From the NCBI GenBank assembly GCA_050084985.1, contig JBITNC010000002.1, forward strand, positions 27,342,001 through 27,406,000: a DNA stretch of 64,000 nt. Reading direction: 5' to 3'. Every line of letters starts with the position of its first letter. The stretch's first letter is position 1. The position numbers and the translations under genes are program-made. Of this stretch, positions 22,430-33,355 are shown in pieces. The notes beneath the pieces are model-generated. The model had not been told where the DNA came from. It saw only the letters and a program-made list of their open reading frames with translations, and searched no databases. The DNA comes from Nageia nagi (Eukaryota > Pinophyta).

Positions 22430-23880
22430 GATTCATTTTAACATATTGGGAGGGCCTATGAATTGCTTGACAAAATGCCTCATCAAAACGTACTCTCACA
22501 TGAAGTAATGATAATGTGATATGAATCATACTCAATCGTTGAAAGGATCTATGAAATATTTGACCAAATATCTCATGAAATGCAGACTTACTAAATGCAT
22601 TAATCATAGGATATGCCCAAGATGGGCTTGTGAATTGTTTGACGAATGCCTCAATGATTTTCATGCTCATATGAATCAACAAAATGCTTCATCAAAATGC
22701 AGTACGCACTACGTTCCATTGTCCAAACAAGATGCATGGAAGAGACCTAATAAAATGCCTCATCGAGATGCAGTATGGATACGTTGAAGGGAATTGTGAA
22801 TTATATGACAACATGCCTTATCGAAATGCAATCTCATATTAAAAAGGCCTCAGAATAGTTTGACGAATGCCCTATCGAATTGCAGTCTCAGGCGTAACAA
22901 TAATCGCAGGATATGAACAAACAACCACATTGAAAAGGGCCTAGAAATTATTTGATAAAATGTTTCATCAAAATATTGAAGGAATCGATGAATTGTTTGA
23001 TGAAATGCCTTATCGAAAAGCAGTAACAAATCGGCTACGCTAAATCGTTTGACTTTAATGCCTCATCGAATGTAGTCTCATGGATACAATGGACTCAGGA
23101 TATGTACAAAACAGAGGTGTTGAAAGGGGCTGCAAATTGTTTGAAAAATTGCCTCATTGAAACTCAATCTTACGGAACGCGTTATGCGCAAACCAGATGT
23201 GTTGAAAGGGGTTACAAATTATTTGATAAACTGCCTCATCTAGATGAAATTTCATGGACAGTAATATTCACAGGATATGCTTAAATTGAATACGATGAAA
23301 GGACTAATGAATTGTTTGACATAATGCCTCACTGAAGGGCCTGTTAATTGTTTGATAAAATACCTTACCAAAATGCAATAAAATACATAAAATGGATATG
23401 CAAAAAGGGACCTAGAATTGTATGACAAAATGCCTCACCGAAATGCAATCTCATACACTGCGTATGTGTTGAAAGATCTTGTGAATTATTTATCAAATTT
23501 CCTCCTATAAATGCAGTATCTTGCATTACGTTGATGTACAAGGTAGATACGTTGAAGGGTCAGTAAATTGTTTGACAAAGCGCCTCATCAAAATGTAACA
23601 TGCAAGCAAAACATATACATTGTAGGGGATTGCGAGCTATTTGACTAAATACTCATCACGATGCAGTCCCATGTATTGCGATGCTTACGTAATAAGCATC
23701 AAATAGGTTCTCTAACAAAAATTCTATAAGATTTTATGCAGATGCAATATTAGAAACAAAGCCAAACTCTGCAAACCATTGCCTGCATTCCTCCAGCTTG
23801 CACCACCAAGATTTTTCAATATACACAAAATTGGTTCACTGGAAGGGACTCTTCTCGTAAAGGAAACAAATCATAGTTGG
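22430..23880 (+). pseudogene. Pentatricopeptide repeat (PPR) gene, heavily decayed
   Basis: About 18 DNA-level copies of a TTTGACAAAATGCCTCATCG anchor (protein FDKMPHRNA) occur between 22466 and 23660. Many are followed by CAGTCTCATGG (AVSW) and GCAGGATATGC (AGYA). This is the S-type PPR motif of the plant PLS class. A PPR-like ALxFxxMQ/KPNS region followed by ACIPPACTT (23700-23815) suggests one more motif. PPR proteins bind organelle RNA for editing, splicing or stability. Frames change every one or two motifs, spacing drops from the normal 93 bp to about 50-90 bp, and stops are frequent. Many small deletions have therefore occurred and no product is possible. CpG content is visibly higher here than in the surrounding transposons, which fits a host gene origin. 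The best piece is 23200-23284. Confidence 0.85.
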
Positions 23881-24111
23881 TTGAGGGTTTTCTCCTTGTG
23901 GTTGAAGATATATGCTTTCAGAAATGTATTTCAAAATAAGTGTACGTCGAGAACAATAGATGACAAAACGATGGATCACACCCATAATCCAACATGTCTT
24001 TAACCTTCTCAATTACTCCATCTAGATTTATTTCAAGAGCCCTTTCCATTTTACAATCAAATACAAAACTTTTAGATGTAATTCTAACAAGACTTCATTA
24101 TAAAATGTAGA
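23881..24111. other. Possible PPR gene tail
   Basis: A 74-codon frame at 23779-24003 overlaps the end of the PPR remnant. It has no motif I recognise and is probably incidental. Confidence 0.3.
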
Positions 24112-24914
24112 GTTGCTTCAGTACTACAAGGCAAGGAAGGCTTCTAGGGAATGGATGAGTTCACAGGCCAACAACAGATCAACAAGATACCGGTGATACA
24201 AGGATATTTTTATTTATTTTGAGTGGAAAGTGTACAGTATCCACACAAAAAAATAATTACAAAAATTGAACTTTGTAATTTGGATTAATATATAAAATAA
24301 TCAAGAACTACAAGATAAATTAAAGGTTACAATCATACTATTTGTAAATGAATACTAAAAGTTGGAAAGAACTTGGGTAGTTTTCGGTGAAGGAAATAAA
24401 TGATGTTTATCCATCCATGAGAATCAAGATCAAATATGAAAGAGATGTCCCCCCTTCTTCAAGGTCCTCCAATATTTATAGCTAGAGCTAATATAATATA
24501 TCCAAGGAATGTGTCTATTCGTCCAACTCATATATTTTGTTTGGGGGTGTAGGAATTTTATTTTTTTTGTAGTAGGTCTTAGACAAATTTTGTTTGCAAA
24601 TGTTATATCCTACAAACTAATTTGGAAACTTCATATTAGGCTACAAAATATTTCCAATAATTTTTGCACCTAACATAAGAAAACAAGTTGTGTGGGGATG
24701 ACCTCTCTATTATTTTTGCAAAACCCCAAAATAACATTACAACGTCCATAATAACAAATAATCCTTTTAACCCTAGATTTTTATTTTCACCTAAATTTAC
24801 TAAAATTCCTTGGTGAAAATTTAAATTCAAATAATTGGAATATTCCTTGCATCCTTCAAAAATAATAAATTAATTTCCTAATCAAATTTCAAAATGCATA
24901 TCATATTTTTAACA
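24112..24914 (-). mobile_element. Possible solo or orphan LTR
   Basis: On the minus strand a purine tract AAGTGAAAGTGAG is followed by TGTTAAAAATATG (24914 leftwards), a copia-style polypurine tract and LTR start. A TATAAATA box lies about 435 bp in, at 24480-24473. The left end is guessed and no partner was seen. Confidence 0.35.
24473..24480 (-). promoter_or_regulatory. Putative TATA box
   Basis: TATAAATA on the minus strand within AGCTATAAATATTGG, in the putative LTR. Motif only. Confidence 0.35.
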
Positions 24915-26084
24915 CTCACTTTCACTTGTGTCGACCACTCATCCTGAAGGGTAAATTTGTTAGTGCACACACACTCATGAGTATAGAAATTAAATATCAT
25001 GCATAAATATTATAATATGCAGCTATATGATCTATGAAGCTCCTTGTGGCTGTTAGCGAATCAATGCCAATCATTTCCTCACTATTACCAATTTGTTCCC
25101 GTAATCAACTCATGTTTGGTTCCTTGGGGTCTCCAACCTGACTCCCACGCTGAGTCAACCTGTAACCTGTGTCACCACAACCTCGAAGCTAACATTAAAC
25201 TGACATAAATGATGCATATATCCATTCATAATGCGAATTATTTCAAGCTTAATTTCAATTCCCCCAAGGTCATCAGGGTCTCAACAAAAGTGTTCGGATG
25301 GGTTGTTTCAAGATGCCAAAAATATACTTAACATATGCACATGGTTAAGTTTTATCAGAAAAAAGTCATCAAAAATTGCTTTATATACACACACGATAAG
25401 ATCGAACAAAGCCAAAGACTTAAAATGAAGCAATGACAAATTATTTTCCATATACACATATAATATGTGCTTTGATTTGGACCTCAAATAATTTTTGCAT
25501 TTTTTAAATTACCTCATTATACTTTATTATATGAATTATATTAATTAATATTAAAAATACCTTAGTATTTAAAATAGAAAAATACAACATTATGGTTACT
25601 TAGCTAGATTATGCATACATCTTATCGTCATTGGAATAATTCTTAATGTTGATAATCAATGGAAATTTTCATTACAAATAGGATTGAAATTTGATGGTTG
25701 CCTCTTCGAGGAGCAACCCCTTTTCCTACCCAGATACGCTAGCGATAGGCTAGTCCTCATGAAGTTTGCTAGGCAATTGTTGTTTTTCAAAGAGAGTGTG
25801 GAGAAAGAAAAATGCAATAATTAATTTGCCCATCTCTATTGCAAGTTATATTTTTTAGACTTGGGTTGAGACTAAGAGTATGAGGAAGGAGTTGCACCAA
25901 TATTTTTCTATAAGGAGGCAGCAGTAAGGAATTATTATCCTAAAGGTGTCACTACTCGTTTTTACAATACTGCATTCCCAAAACATAGTGTATGAGCACA
26001 ATCTTTGGGGAATGTAGAAAAATATAAGAATGTACGTGATGAAGGGGAGATAAAGAAGATATGCCTGTCAAAAAAAAAAATTAT
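24915..26084. other. Unassigned DNA, possible retroelement flank
   Basis: Contains a short GC-richer patch at 25030-25200 and TATACACA repeats at 25320-25470. No coding similarity. Confidence 0.35.
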
Positions 26085-26392
26085 GACAATTTCAATGTTG
26101 TAATGCCCATTAAAATTTTTGAAATATATTACTAATATAATAAAATTATCTTTTGTGTATTAAATATAAATATTTTTTAATTATATATAAATGCTTTCAA
26201 ATAAAAAATATATAGGAATATCAATATTATAAATAAATATTTTACAAAACCAATGAATGTACAAGTTTTTAAATCATTATATATCTATTTTTGACAGTAA
26301 GAAAAAATATGTACCCTTTTTATGTGATGGTCAGAAAAATAATTTAACTATAACAAAAGTCTAAAAAACCTAAGAATGTTCAATAACAATAT
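26085..26392 (+). repeat. Dispersed repeat, copy 1 (partner at 55462-55785)
   Basis: About 305 bp align colinearly with 55462-55785 in the same orientation. Matching blocks include TTTCAATGTT, AATATAATAAAATTATCT, TATTAAATATAAATATTT and ATATGTA..TTT. Gene content is nil. It may be the start of a decayed LTR (TAATGCCC near 26101). Confidence 0.75.
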
Positions 26393-26612
26393 CAAATTTC
26401 AATCCTTACATAGCATTGCATCCTACTTATGTCTTAAGGTAAAGGTAAATTATATTAATGTCCATTGATCTATTTTTAGTAGGCCTATTACATAACATAT
26501 ACATCTAGTAGTGATATGCAGGATTTAAATTTGACAGGCTATCTTACCTATCAATAAATTTTTGAATGAGGGTTTACTCTTCAATTTTACCTATCAATAT
26601 AATATTTTATAC

Positions 26613-26670
<58 letters not shown>

Positions 26671-27229
26671 TTTTTGACAGGTAAAAATTGCATTCAAATG
26701 TATAGATAACGGTTACTTTTAAATTATGGTTGTATTTTACTGGAAAAAATACTAAAAACATCTAAATCGGCATGAAATTTAAATCATGCTGATAAAGTTA
26801 TAGTAAAATTCACACATGACAAACTCAACCAACAACCAAAAATTCTACACCACAATTTATTTTTCAAATTTTGTCGGAATTCAGAACTGACGGGCATGCC
26901 AAAAGCCTCAGAAATTCCAGAAGATTGTGAGTGATTAGAGTAAAAGCTTCCAGTGCTGCTGATTACCGACATACGTTAGCCCATAGAAAATCCGCCCAGT
27001 AAAACGCTTCTAGTCAAGCCAACATTCCGGATAAGGTAGCTAACATCGTTCCGTGCCATGTTGGTAATGGAAAGAATATTTGCTATGAAAAAAGGAATGT
27101 TTTCTTACTATGGTTAAATTAGTTTTAATAGTGTTAATATATTTACACTTTTGCATCTGTAACTGATTAAGTCTTTGCCCTAAAAAAATGAGGCAAGCCG
27201 AGATTAAGAATGGAGATGGATGGTCGTAG
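26393..27229. other. Spacer with a microsatellite, upstream of the DUF247 pseudogene
   Basis: Holds the TTACCTATCAAT pair (26546 and 26588), the (TA)n tract and a GC-richer stretch at 26860-27060 with several CpGs, which may be old promoter or leader sequence of the host gene. No protein match. Confidence 0.4.
26615..26675. repeat. (TA)n microsatellite followed by poly(T)
   Basis: About 23 TA units and a run of about 13 T. Confidence 0.95.
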
Positions 27230-27942
27230 GTTATACAGGTCGAAGAGAGATTTCATTCTCATAAATATAAGGACCGGCAACCTACTACACATGCCTGTAT
27301 ATATAGAGTGCCCAAATACCTAATGGATTGTAAACCTAAAGCTTATGTTCCTGAAGTTTTATCTTTTGGACCCTTTCATTGCAAGAGAGATAAAAAACTG
27401 TCTGCAATGGATGATCATAAGTTGGAAGCAGTAATTAGAACCTTGAAACGGCTGAATAATTTCATATTTGATAAGCTAATAGGTGAGGTTCGTAAAATGG
27501 ATAAGCAAGTTAGAGATTGCTATGAAGATAATGCAATTGAGTACGATGAAAACACACTTGCATTGATATTAACTATGGATTCATGTTTTATTCTTGAATT
27601 CTGGAGGAGTAACTCTGATCAGCCTGGTCTTTGTAAATCTCTGCCAGAGATGTTATTACTCTTCTAATAGAAAAGGGTATTATTGAGAACTGGGTGGGAA
27701 GTGATGATGAAATTGCGACAATGATCAATAATCTTGACAATGGGATGACTACTGCACGAGTTGAGGCATTCAAGGAAGTGGCTCAGGAGGTCAGAGAACA
27801 CTATAACAGTAAAGTAAATGCATGGATATATCAGTTCAAACAGGAACGTTGCTTGAAGCCTTGGTATCTTGTGTCCTTTCTGGTTGCAATTACTATTTTG
27901 ATCATGACAATTACCCAAACTGTGTATGCCATCAGAAATGAT
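27230..27942 (+). pseudogene. DUF247 (UPF0481) protein gene with internal deletion
   Basis: The frame opens at 27230. It shows the N-terminal hallmark CIYRVPKYLMD (27296), YVPEVLSFGPFHCKRDKKL and MDDHKLEAVIRTLKR, then LALILTMDSCFILEFW (27565). At about 27625 the reading must shift frame to give RDVITLLIEKGIIENWVGSD and the C-terminal membrane anchor WYLVSFLVAITILIMTITQ (27862). DUF247 proteins are normally about 400-550 residues, and here only some 235 remain: the N-terminal quarter joined to the C-terminal tail. The roughly 200-residue middle is missing and the junction is out of frame. No in-frame ATG is seen upstream. DUF247 proteins are plant membrane-associated proteins, and some act in self-incompatibility in grasses (family knowledge). 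Confidence 0.88.
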
Positions 27943-28504
27943 TGAAGTCCATCCTCAAGTGGGTCTGTAAGCATTACTTTCGTTTCCAGTATTCTTATGA
28001 TTTATTACCAACTTTTTTTTTGATAAACCGTTCAGTATTCTTATGATTCCTCACAAACATATGAAAATATGCATAGTATTTTAAATGGTTAGGAACTGGT
28101 GGCCATATCTTTTGGGATCCCATTTTCATATAAAGATTGAAAAATCATAGCCTTAAGTACTTTCCTTAATAATAAGTCTCTTCTCCAAGCTAATAAAAAT
28201 GGGTTATGAAATTTATTGGCTATGATCGTGAAATTACTTATTGTAAGGGTAATAAAAATGTAATGGAAAATGTTCTCTCTCAACTACTTGAGAAAAGAAG
28301 TTCATATTGCACTCTCTTTTCCTAAGATAAACTAGCTTAAGGATATTTAGATTGAATGCATCTATGATCATGAACTCTCTAATATCATCCAAAACCTAAA
28401 TCACAATATCATTATTCCTGACATTCAATGTTAAATTATAGGCTAAACAATGATTAGTGATCTCTAACTTATTGATCGGTAGGGCCATATTGCTACATAA
28501 ATTA
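27943..28504. other. Downstream flank of the DUF247 pseudogene
   Basis: CAGTATTCTTATGATT occurs twice (27988 and 28034). No coding signal. Confidence 0.45.
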
Positions 28505-29542
28505 TGTCATGACCCCAACCTAAGAAGAGACTTAATACTTTATAATTTTCTTTGATGATTGAGACTTTTGATTTATAAGGTGATTTCATGTGATTAAATG
28601 TGATATGAATATATATAGATGGTGATAATGCATATTTTTATATATAGTTTATTTATATTTTAGAAGATACTATCATTTCCTCTTATTTTGTGATTTGATA
28701 GATACCTTGGAGGGATGCAGACTCCTAGGAGTTGGACAAAGACATCGATGGGAATGATAGAACCTAAAGGATTTCTCATAAAAGTAAACTAAGAGGTCAA
28801 TGATGAAAATAGATAGTATTATACATACTAATTGTATTCCATAAGGATTACAGAAGTTTAATTACATGTAGCTTGATTTATTTTGCAATGACAATTGTAT
28901 ATACATGAGATGAATATTTTGATAATCACCATGTATTTTTGATTGAATTTTTATTAATAATTTCATGTGCATTAATGCATGTATTGAGTGCATAATGAAT
29001 AAGCTATCTTTATATTTTAATAAACCATGATAGTCCAATACCTTATGTTATGCATTAAGGACATATAATATTATATAAACAGGCATATATTAATTTCATC
29101 CTTTGGGTATTTACTTGCATATAATTGGACAAGCCCAAAATTACATGAAAGTGTATTTTGCATTAAGTGTGCATGACCTTGGAACCATGATACCACATGA
29201 GTGCTTTTATAACTACTAGATTACCATATTTGGTGTCAAAATGAAACTCTCTTATAGAACTTACAAAGACTTAAAAATCCACATTTAATATAAAAACTCA
29301 CCTTTCACTTGGGAGAAACATGGAAAAGGGAGTTTACAAGCTTCTCCATGTAGTCAACCTCCTACATCAAAATATTTATTCATGAGTAATGTAAGGCATG
29401 ATGTTTGGACATGGGGTACAAATTGGCAAGTATTAACAAAGAATTGCACTTCATCATGTAGTGGCATGGGTATGAATCTTAATTACTCTTAAGTCATAGA
29501 TAGTGACAATAGTATTAAGGATATTAGTCGATAAGCAAATAC

Positions 29543-29547
29543 ACAAT
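29543..29547. repeat. Target site duplication, left copy (ACAAT)
   Basis: ACAAT immediately precedes the TG of the copia 5' LTR and is repeated exactly at 38815-38819 after the 3' LTR. Confidence 0.95.
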
Positions 29548-30025
29548 TGTTAGAATTTGTAATGACATATTGTGAATATCTAAACTCCTTGTAAATTCAA
29601 TTAATCACTTAAAGGATATGTAGATACCTTAAGGGATTAATTGAATTCTTTATTATGTGTGGACTTTGACCTTACTATGGGGTTAGTTGGTAGGTTAAAG
29701 TTAGGTCATACATTTATTGTAACCCTAACCTTACCCTTGAGTTAAAGGGAGGTTAGGGAGGTGCTCTCAAGCTATAAATAGAGGAACTCTCCTCTTGTAA
29801 CATAACTAAGATTTGGAGTAAGATTACTCTACTAGTTTGTGTAGGAGAGGAAGAGAATTGTAGTAAGAGGTGCATAGATTGAGAATAGAGAACTAGTTGT
29901 GGATGTACTCCCAAGGAGGGAGGAACCACATTATATTTGTGTTATCTTATGTGAATGGTGTTATGTTGAATGATTGAATTTCCTAGTCTTGGACCTTGAG
30001 AATTAGAGTAGGTCTAATTCCTTCA
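29548..30025 (+). repeat. Copia 5' LTR
   Basis: 478 bp, TGTTAGAATTTG...CCTTCA, matching 38336-38814 almost perfectly. Contains a TATA box at 29773. Confidence 0.97.
29773..29780 (+). promoter_or_regulatory. TATA box of the copia 5' LTR
   Basis: CTATAAATAGAGG, an ideal plant TATA context, 225 bp inside the LTR and conserved in the 3' LTR (38572). Confidence 0.8.
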
Positions 30026-30027
30026 AT

Positions 30028-30039
30028 TGGTATCAGAGC
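30028..30039 (+). promoter_or_regulatory. Primer-binding site, initiator Met-tRNA
   Basis: TGGTATCAGAGC, two bases after the LTR end. This is the standard plant copia primer site complementary to the 3' end of initiator tRNA-Met. Confidence 0.95.
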
Positions 30040-30095
30040 TTGGTGTGGAAGCTCTTCTTCTTGGTGTGGAAGCTCTTTTTGGTGTGGAAGCTCTT
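30040..30095 (+). repeat. Triplicated 17-mer next to the primer site
   Basis: TTGGTGTGGAAGCTCTT occurs at 30040, 30061 and 30079. The first copy abuts the primer-binding site. Confidence 0.95.
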
Positions 30096-30137
30096 ATTCC
30101 TTCAATTTTAAGGTCTTGGTGAGGTAAATTTTAACAT

Positions 30138-30202
30138 AAGGTATAAATTTCCTCCTCATTTGGTTATCGAGAAGGTATAAATTTCCTCCTCATTTAGTTA
30201 TC
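30138..30202 (+). repeat. 31-bp tandem pair in the leader
   Basis: AAGGTATAAATTTCCTCCTC and the following bases are repeated at 30138 and 30172, with one mismatch. Confidence 0.9.
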
Positions 30203-30639
30203 TTATGGATTATTGCATTAGATACTAACACATTTTATGAGATATTGGAGCTTATTTTTGCAAAATATGATCAAAATGGCAATGCAAGCATTTTTTTTTC
30301 CTATACTAACCTCTTATGTTAGTAGCATTTTTTTACAAAATGCTTAATACATGATATACCTTTTAAGAGGATACTATGTAATACAAATATTTTTACTAAC
30401 ATTTTGTTTGTTAGTAGCATTGAGTAATAACTCTATTACAAGCATTGCCAAGGTGTAATATTTACATAATACTTTATTTTTCTCTAAATTTTTGCAAAAA
30501 TTTTAATGCAAATAGAGGAAATAATTTTTAGAGGCAATTTATTTAAAGCAAATATGGGGGAAATAGTTTTTTTATGTAATTTATTAAAAAAAAACTATAC
30601 AAAGTAGTAGAAGGAATTTTTGTACGTATGGTAGTAGAA

Positions 30640-31090
30640 GGAAGCACAATCCTTTGAACAATAGCCCACAATTTCCATTGCTTCCAACGGATTTTACAGA
30701 CAAAGCCGCAATGAGATCACATCAGTTTACAGGAAGATGAAAATGTTTATTCTTCTTCTTCATGGTCATGAGATTAGAACAACAGTAATGTTGTGCTTCC
30801 CTCCTAGTAGTTGATATGCTTACTTGCAAGGCTTTCCCTCCACCTTCGCTCTTTGCAAATCATATATTAACAGAGATAAAAAAAAAATAGATAGCCATAA
30901 AACCACCTCCACCTCCACGTCCTATGCAAAATATGGAAGCGTAGGGAAGGCATGCAAATTATTTGACAAAATGCCTCATCAAGATGCAGTCTCGTTCAAT
31001 GCAATGATTGCAGGATATGCATAAAATAGATACGTTGAAAGGGTCTACAAATTATTTAATGAGATGCCAATCGATGCCACTATAGCCCTC
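30640..31090 (+). pseudogene. Captured PPR gene fragment inside the copia leader
   Basis: The frame 30824-31024 ends in SYAKYGSVGKACKLFDKMPH, QDAVSFNAMIAGYA, then a stop, and continues YVERVYKLFNEMP to about 31071. This is two adjacent PPR motifs of the S/P type, in sense orientation with the element. The upstream part (30640-30900) reads like a PPR N-terminus but has no decisive motif. It shares the MPHxDAVS and GYA wording with the array at 22430-23880, so both derive from the same PPR family. Inside the element it is a passenger. No intact product is possible. Confidence 0.8.
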
Positions 31091-31559
31091 TATGCACACC
31101 TTCTCACAGACACTGAAGGAAAGTATGGCTCCCCTGAAGAAAACTGAAGCACCTCACCATCATGCCCCCGTGGCTGCACCTCCCGATGCGCATCTTGTCA
31201 AACAAATCACATCTCTACGTCCTCACATAGTTTAACAGATAGAGACTTGGAAGTCCCAAGGAGAACTTTTTCCTTTCATTATATATGCTAGAAATCTGAA
31301 TTTTAGGCTTGATAGGAAATTAAGAATGGCCTTCAACTGTACTATGTGCTTCTCAATTTTACAAAAATCACCTAACTTTAACCTATTTGTTGATCACCAA
31401 ACTGGCAAATACGTAAAGGAATATTACCTTCAATAGACAATCGCTATGCATGAATTACTCAAACCTCCACAGATGTTTGGCATGATTATGAATTTGCTCA
31501 AAACAGAGTAAGAACCAATGCTCAAACCTCTATAGGCATTTGACATACAATCTAAGAGG

Positions 31560-31880
31560 CTTGAGACAGAGATGCATGAGCTCCCTCTGCCTAACCTACC
31601 TTAACCGCTCCCCTGCTGTGGCAGACCGATGAAGGAGAATCTCTCTGTAATCTACTTATCATCAAGCGATGCCTGCATCGATTTTTTCTTCCATGTTATG
31701 CCCAACACTCCAACTCATAGGCTCATTTTTTTGTTGGAAGCTGCATGGAATGAGGACCCTCTCACCACTCTCAAGCTTGTCTATCAACTGGGAGGGGTCC
31801 GAGGAAGTGGTAAGTTCAATCGTAAAGGATTCTAAACTGCCGCCTGTTGGATGTCTCCTATGCAAGGCCACCTTTTCATT
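31560..31880 (+). pseudogene. Captured DUF2828 gene fragment inside the copia leader
   Basis: From the ATG at 31629 the frame reads LSSSDACIDFFFHVMPNTP, then AAWNEDPLTTLKLVYQLGGV and RGSGKFNRKGF, a TAA where the family has Tyr, and TAACWM. This matches the N-terminal part of plant DUF2828 proteins (CLDFFFHVVPDTP, WxxDPLTTLKLI, LRGVRGTGKSDREGFYTAALW in the family). DUF2828 proteins are about 600 residues with a C-terminal von Willebrand A-like region, and only about 80 residues remain. It has the same orientation as the PPR fragment about 0.5 kb upstream. The stretch 31090-31560 between them has no clear motif. DUF2828 function is unknown. Confidence 0.78.
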
Positions 31881-33355
31881 TTTTTTTTCCATAGTAGTTG
31901 TTGAGCATTTAATTTTGTTTTACCAACTAGAAAGGGGGTTTGATTTTTTACGTCCTTATTTAATTACTCCCAAGAGGCAACATATACTCCTTCTTGGTAA
32001 GGGAAGGGTAGCCATCACTACTTTACCTATATGCATTTTTTTTTTTGACTTGGAATGCTTAAGGTAAAAGGAGCATTAACTGCATGGGTCTCCTCTTTTT
32101 CTTCCATTTAATTCTTGCAGAATTGGAAAGTAGTGAATATTTTAAACTTTGCTTAGAATAATTTTTAATATTGCATTTACTAAGGTGCACATGCAATTTC
32201 TAGAATGTCAATCTCTTAGAATTTTTTTTCTCTCTAAGTATGGTAATTTACTTAGGCAAAACATTTGCTAAGGTAATCTAAGTATGCTATTTTTTTTTTA
32301 AGTAAACAAGGGAAATTTACTTAAAATGCATACTTAAAAGATAATTTTTAGCATACAAGTTTTTAGGGATAAAACTTTAAGTGAAAAGGGGCAAATTTGT
32401 ATAATTTTTACTTAAAACTTTATCTAGATCTTGCATGCTAAATTTGTAATGCATGCCTCTTAATCTTGTTTGAGGAATAAAGCATGCTTAGTACTTAAAA
32501 TTTTAAGTTAAATAATGCATGATGCATGTTTATTACTTAATTTTTAAGTCATGGAATAATGCATGTTTAAGTTATGGATTAATGCTAAGTAGGACTTAGT
32601 ATTTTTTTAAATTCATTAAAATGATTGAATGAATTTATGAAATTGAGCAAAGTATGCAAAATGTAAAAATATCCTTTAGGGGTTAGTACAAAACCCATTG
32701 GACACTTATATTTCAAGTTCATGTGGATGATGTATTACTTTACTTTATATTTTTGCATATTTGCTTTATACTTGCAAAATACAAAATATTAAAAGTAACC
32801 CCTAAAATGAACACATTCGCATGTACTTTTCCACAACATGACTTGTTTGGGGAGCCACAAGGGGAGGATAGGGTAGACTGGAGCCCTTTTAGTCTGAAGA
32901 GCCAAGTGGTGGTAAGTCCGTCTTAATTGCCCCTAATACCTCTATTGGATTGGACATAACTCTATTAGGTGGATAGGCATGTGTGTAGTGATACCACATT
33001 TTCGCACATCCATTCAGGGATTATCCTGATAACCTAGGAGGAAAGTTGAAAACCTTAAACAAGATAATTAAAATGGTCAGTCCAAGATACATCGGATCCT
33101 TCGAAAATAGTTGGTTCTTCTCCTTGTGAGAGTATATTACTGACCAAGGTGAACTGATTGAGGACTGGTAGTACCTGGGCTCCACCTTGCAGGCATCCAG
33201 GTGAAGGCCTAATTCTATACAAGAAAACAACCCCAACTTTATCCTTCTACGGATCTTGGTTTGCATATGTGGGACATGTTTACTTATGTTTGATTTGTAT
33301 AGATGGTAAATTGTAAAAATTTTCATTCTTATTGCTTATTTACTTTTGTGTAGCA

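Larger units (their letters stand above)
30040..33355. other. Unusually long copia leader
   Basis: 3.3 kb between the primer site and the gag ATG, where most copia elements have well under 1 kb. It contains short tandem repeats (30040-30095, 30138-30202), a PPR fragment, a DUF2828 fragment and then about 1.4 kb of T-rich noncoding DNA (31880-33355). The outer parts look like native leader and the middle looks captured. Confidence 0.8.

Noticed and set aside
31662-31892. 76-codon frame antisense to the DUF2828 fragment
   Set aside because: The sense strand matches DUF2828 and the antisense frame has no similarity.
33021-33326. 101-codon minus-strand frame before copia gag
   Set aside because: No motif. 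It lies in the noncoding leader of a plus-strand element.
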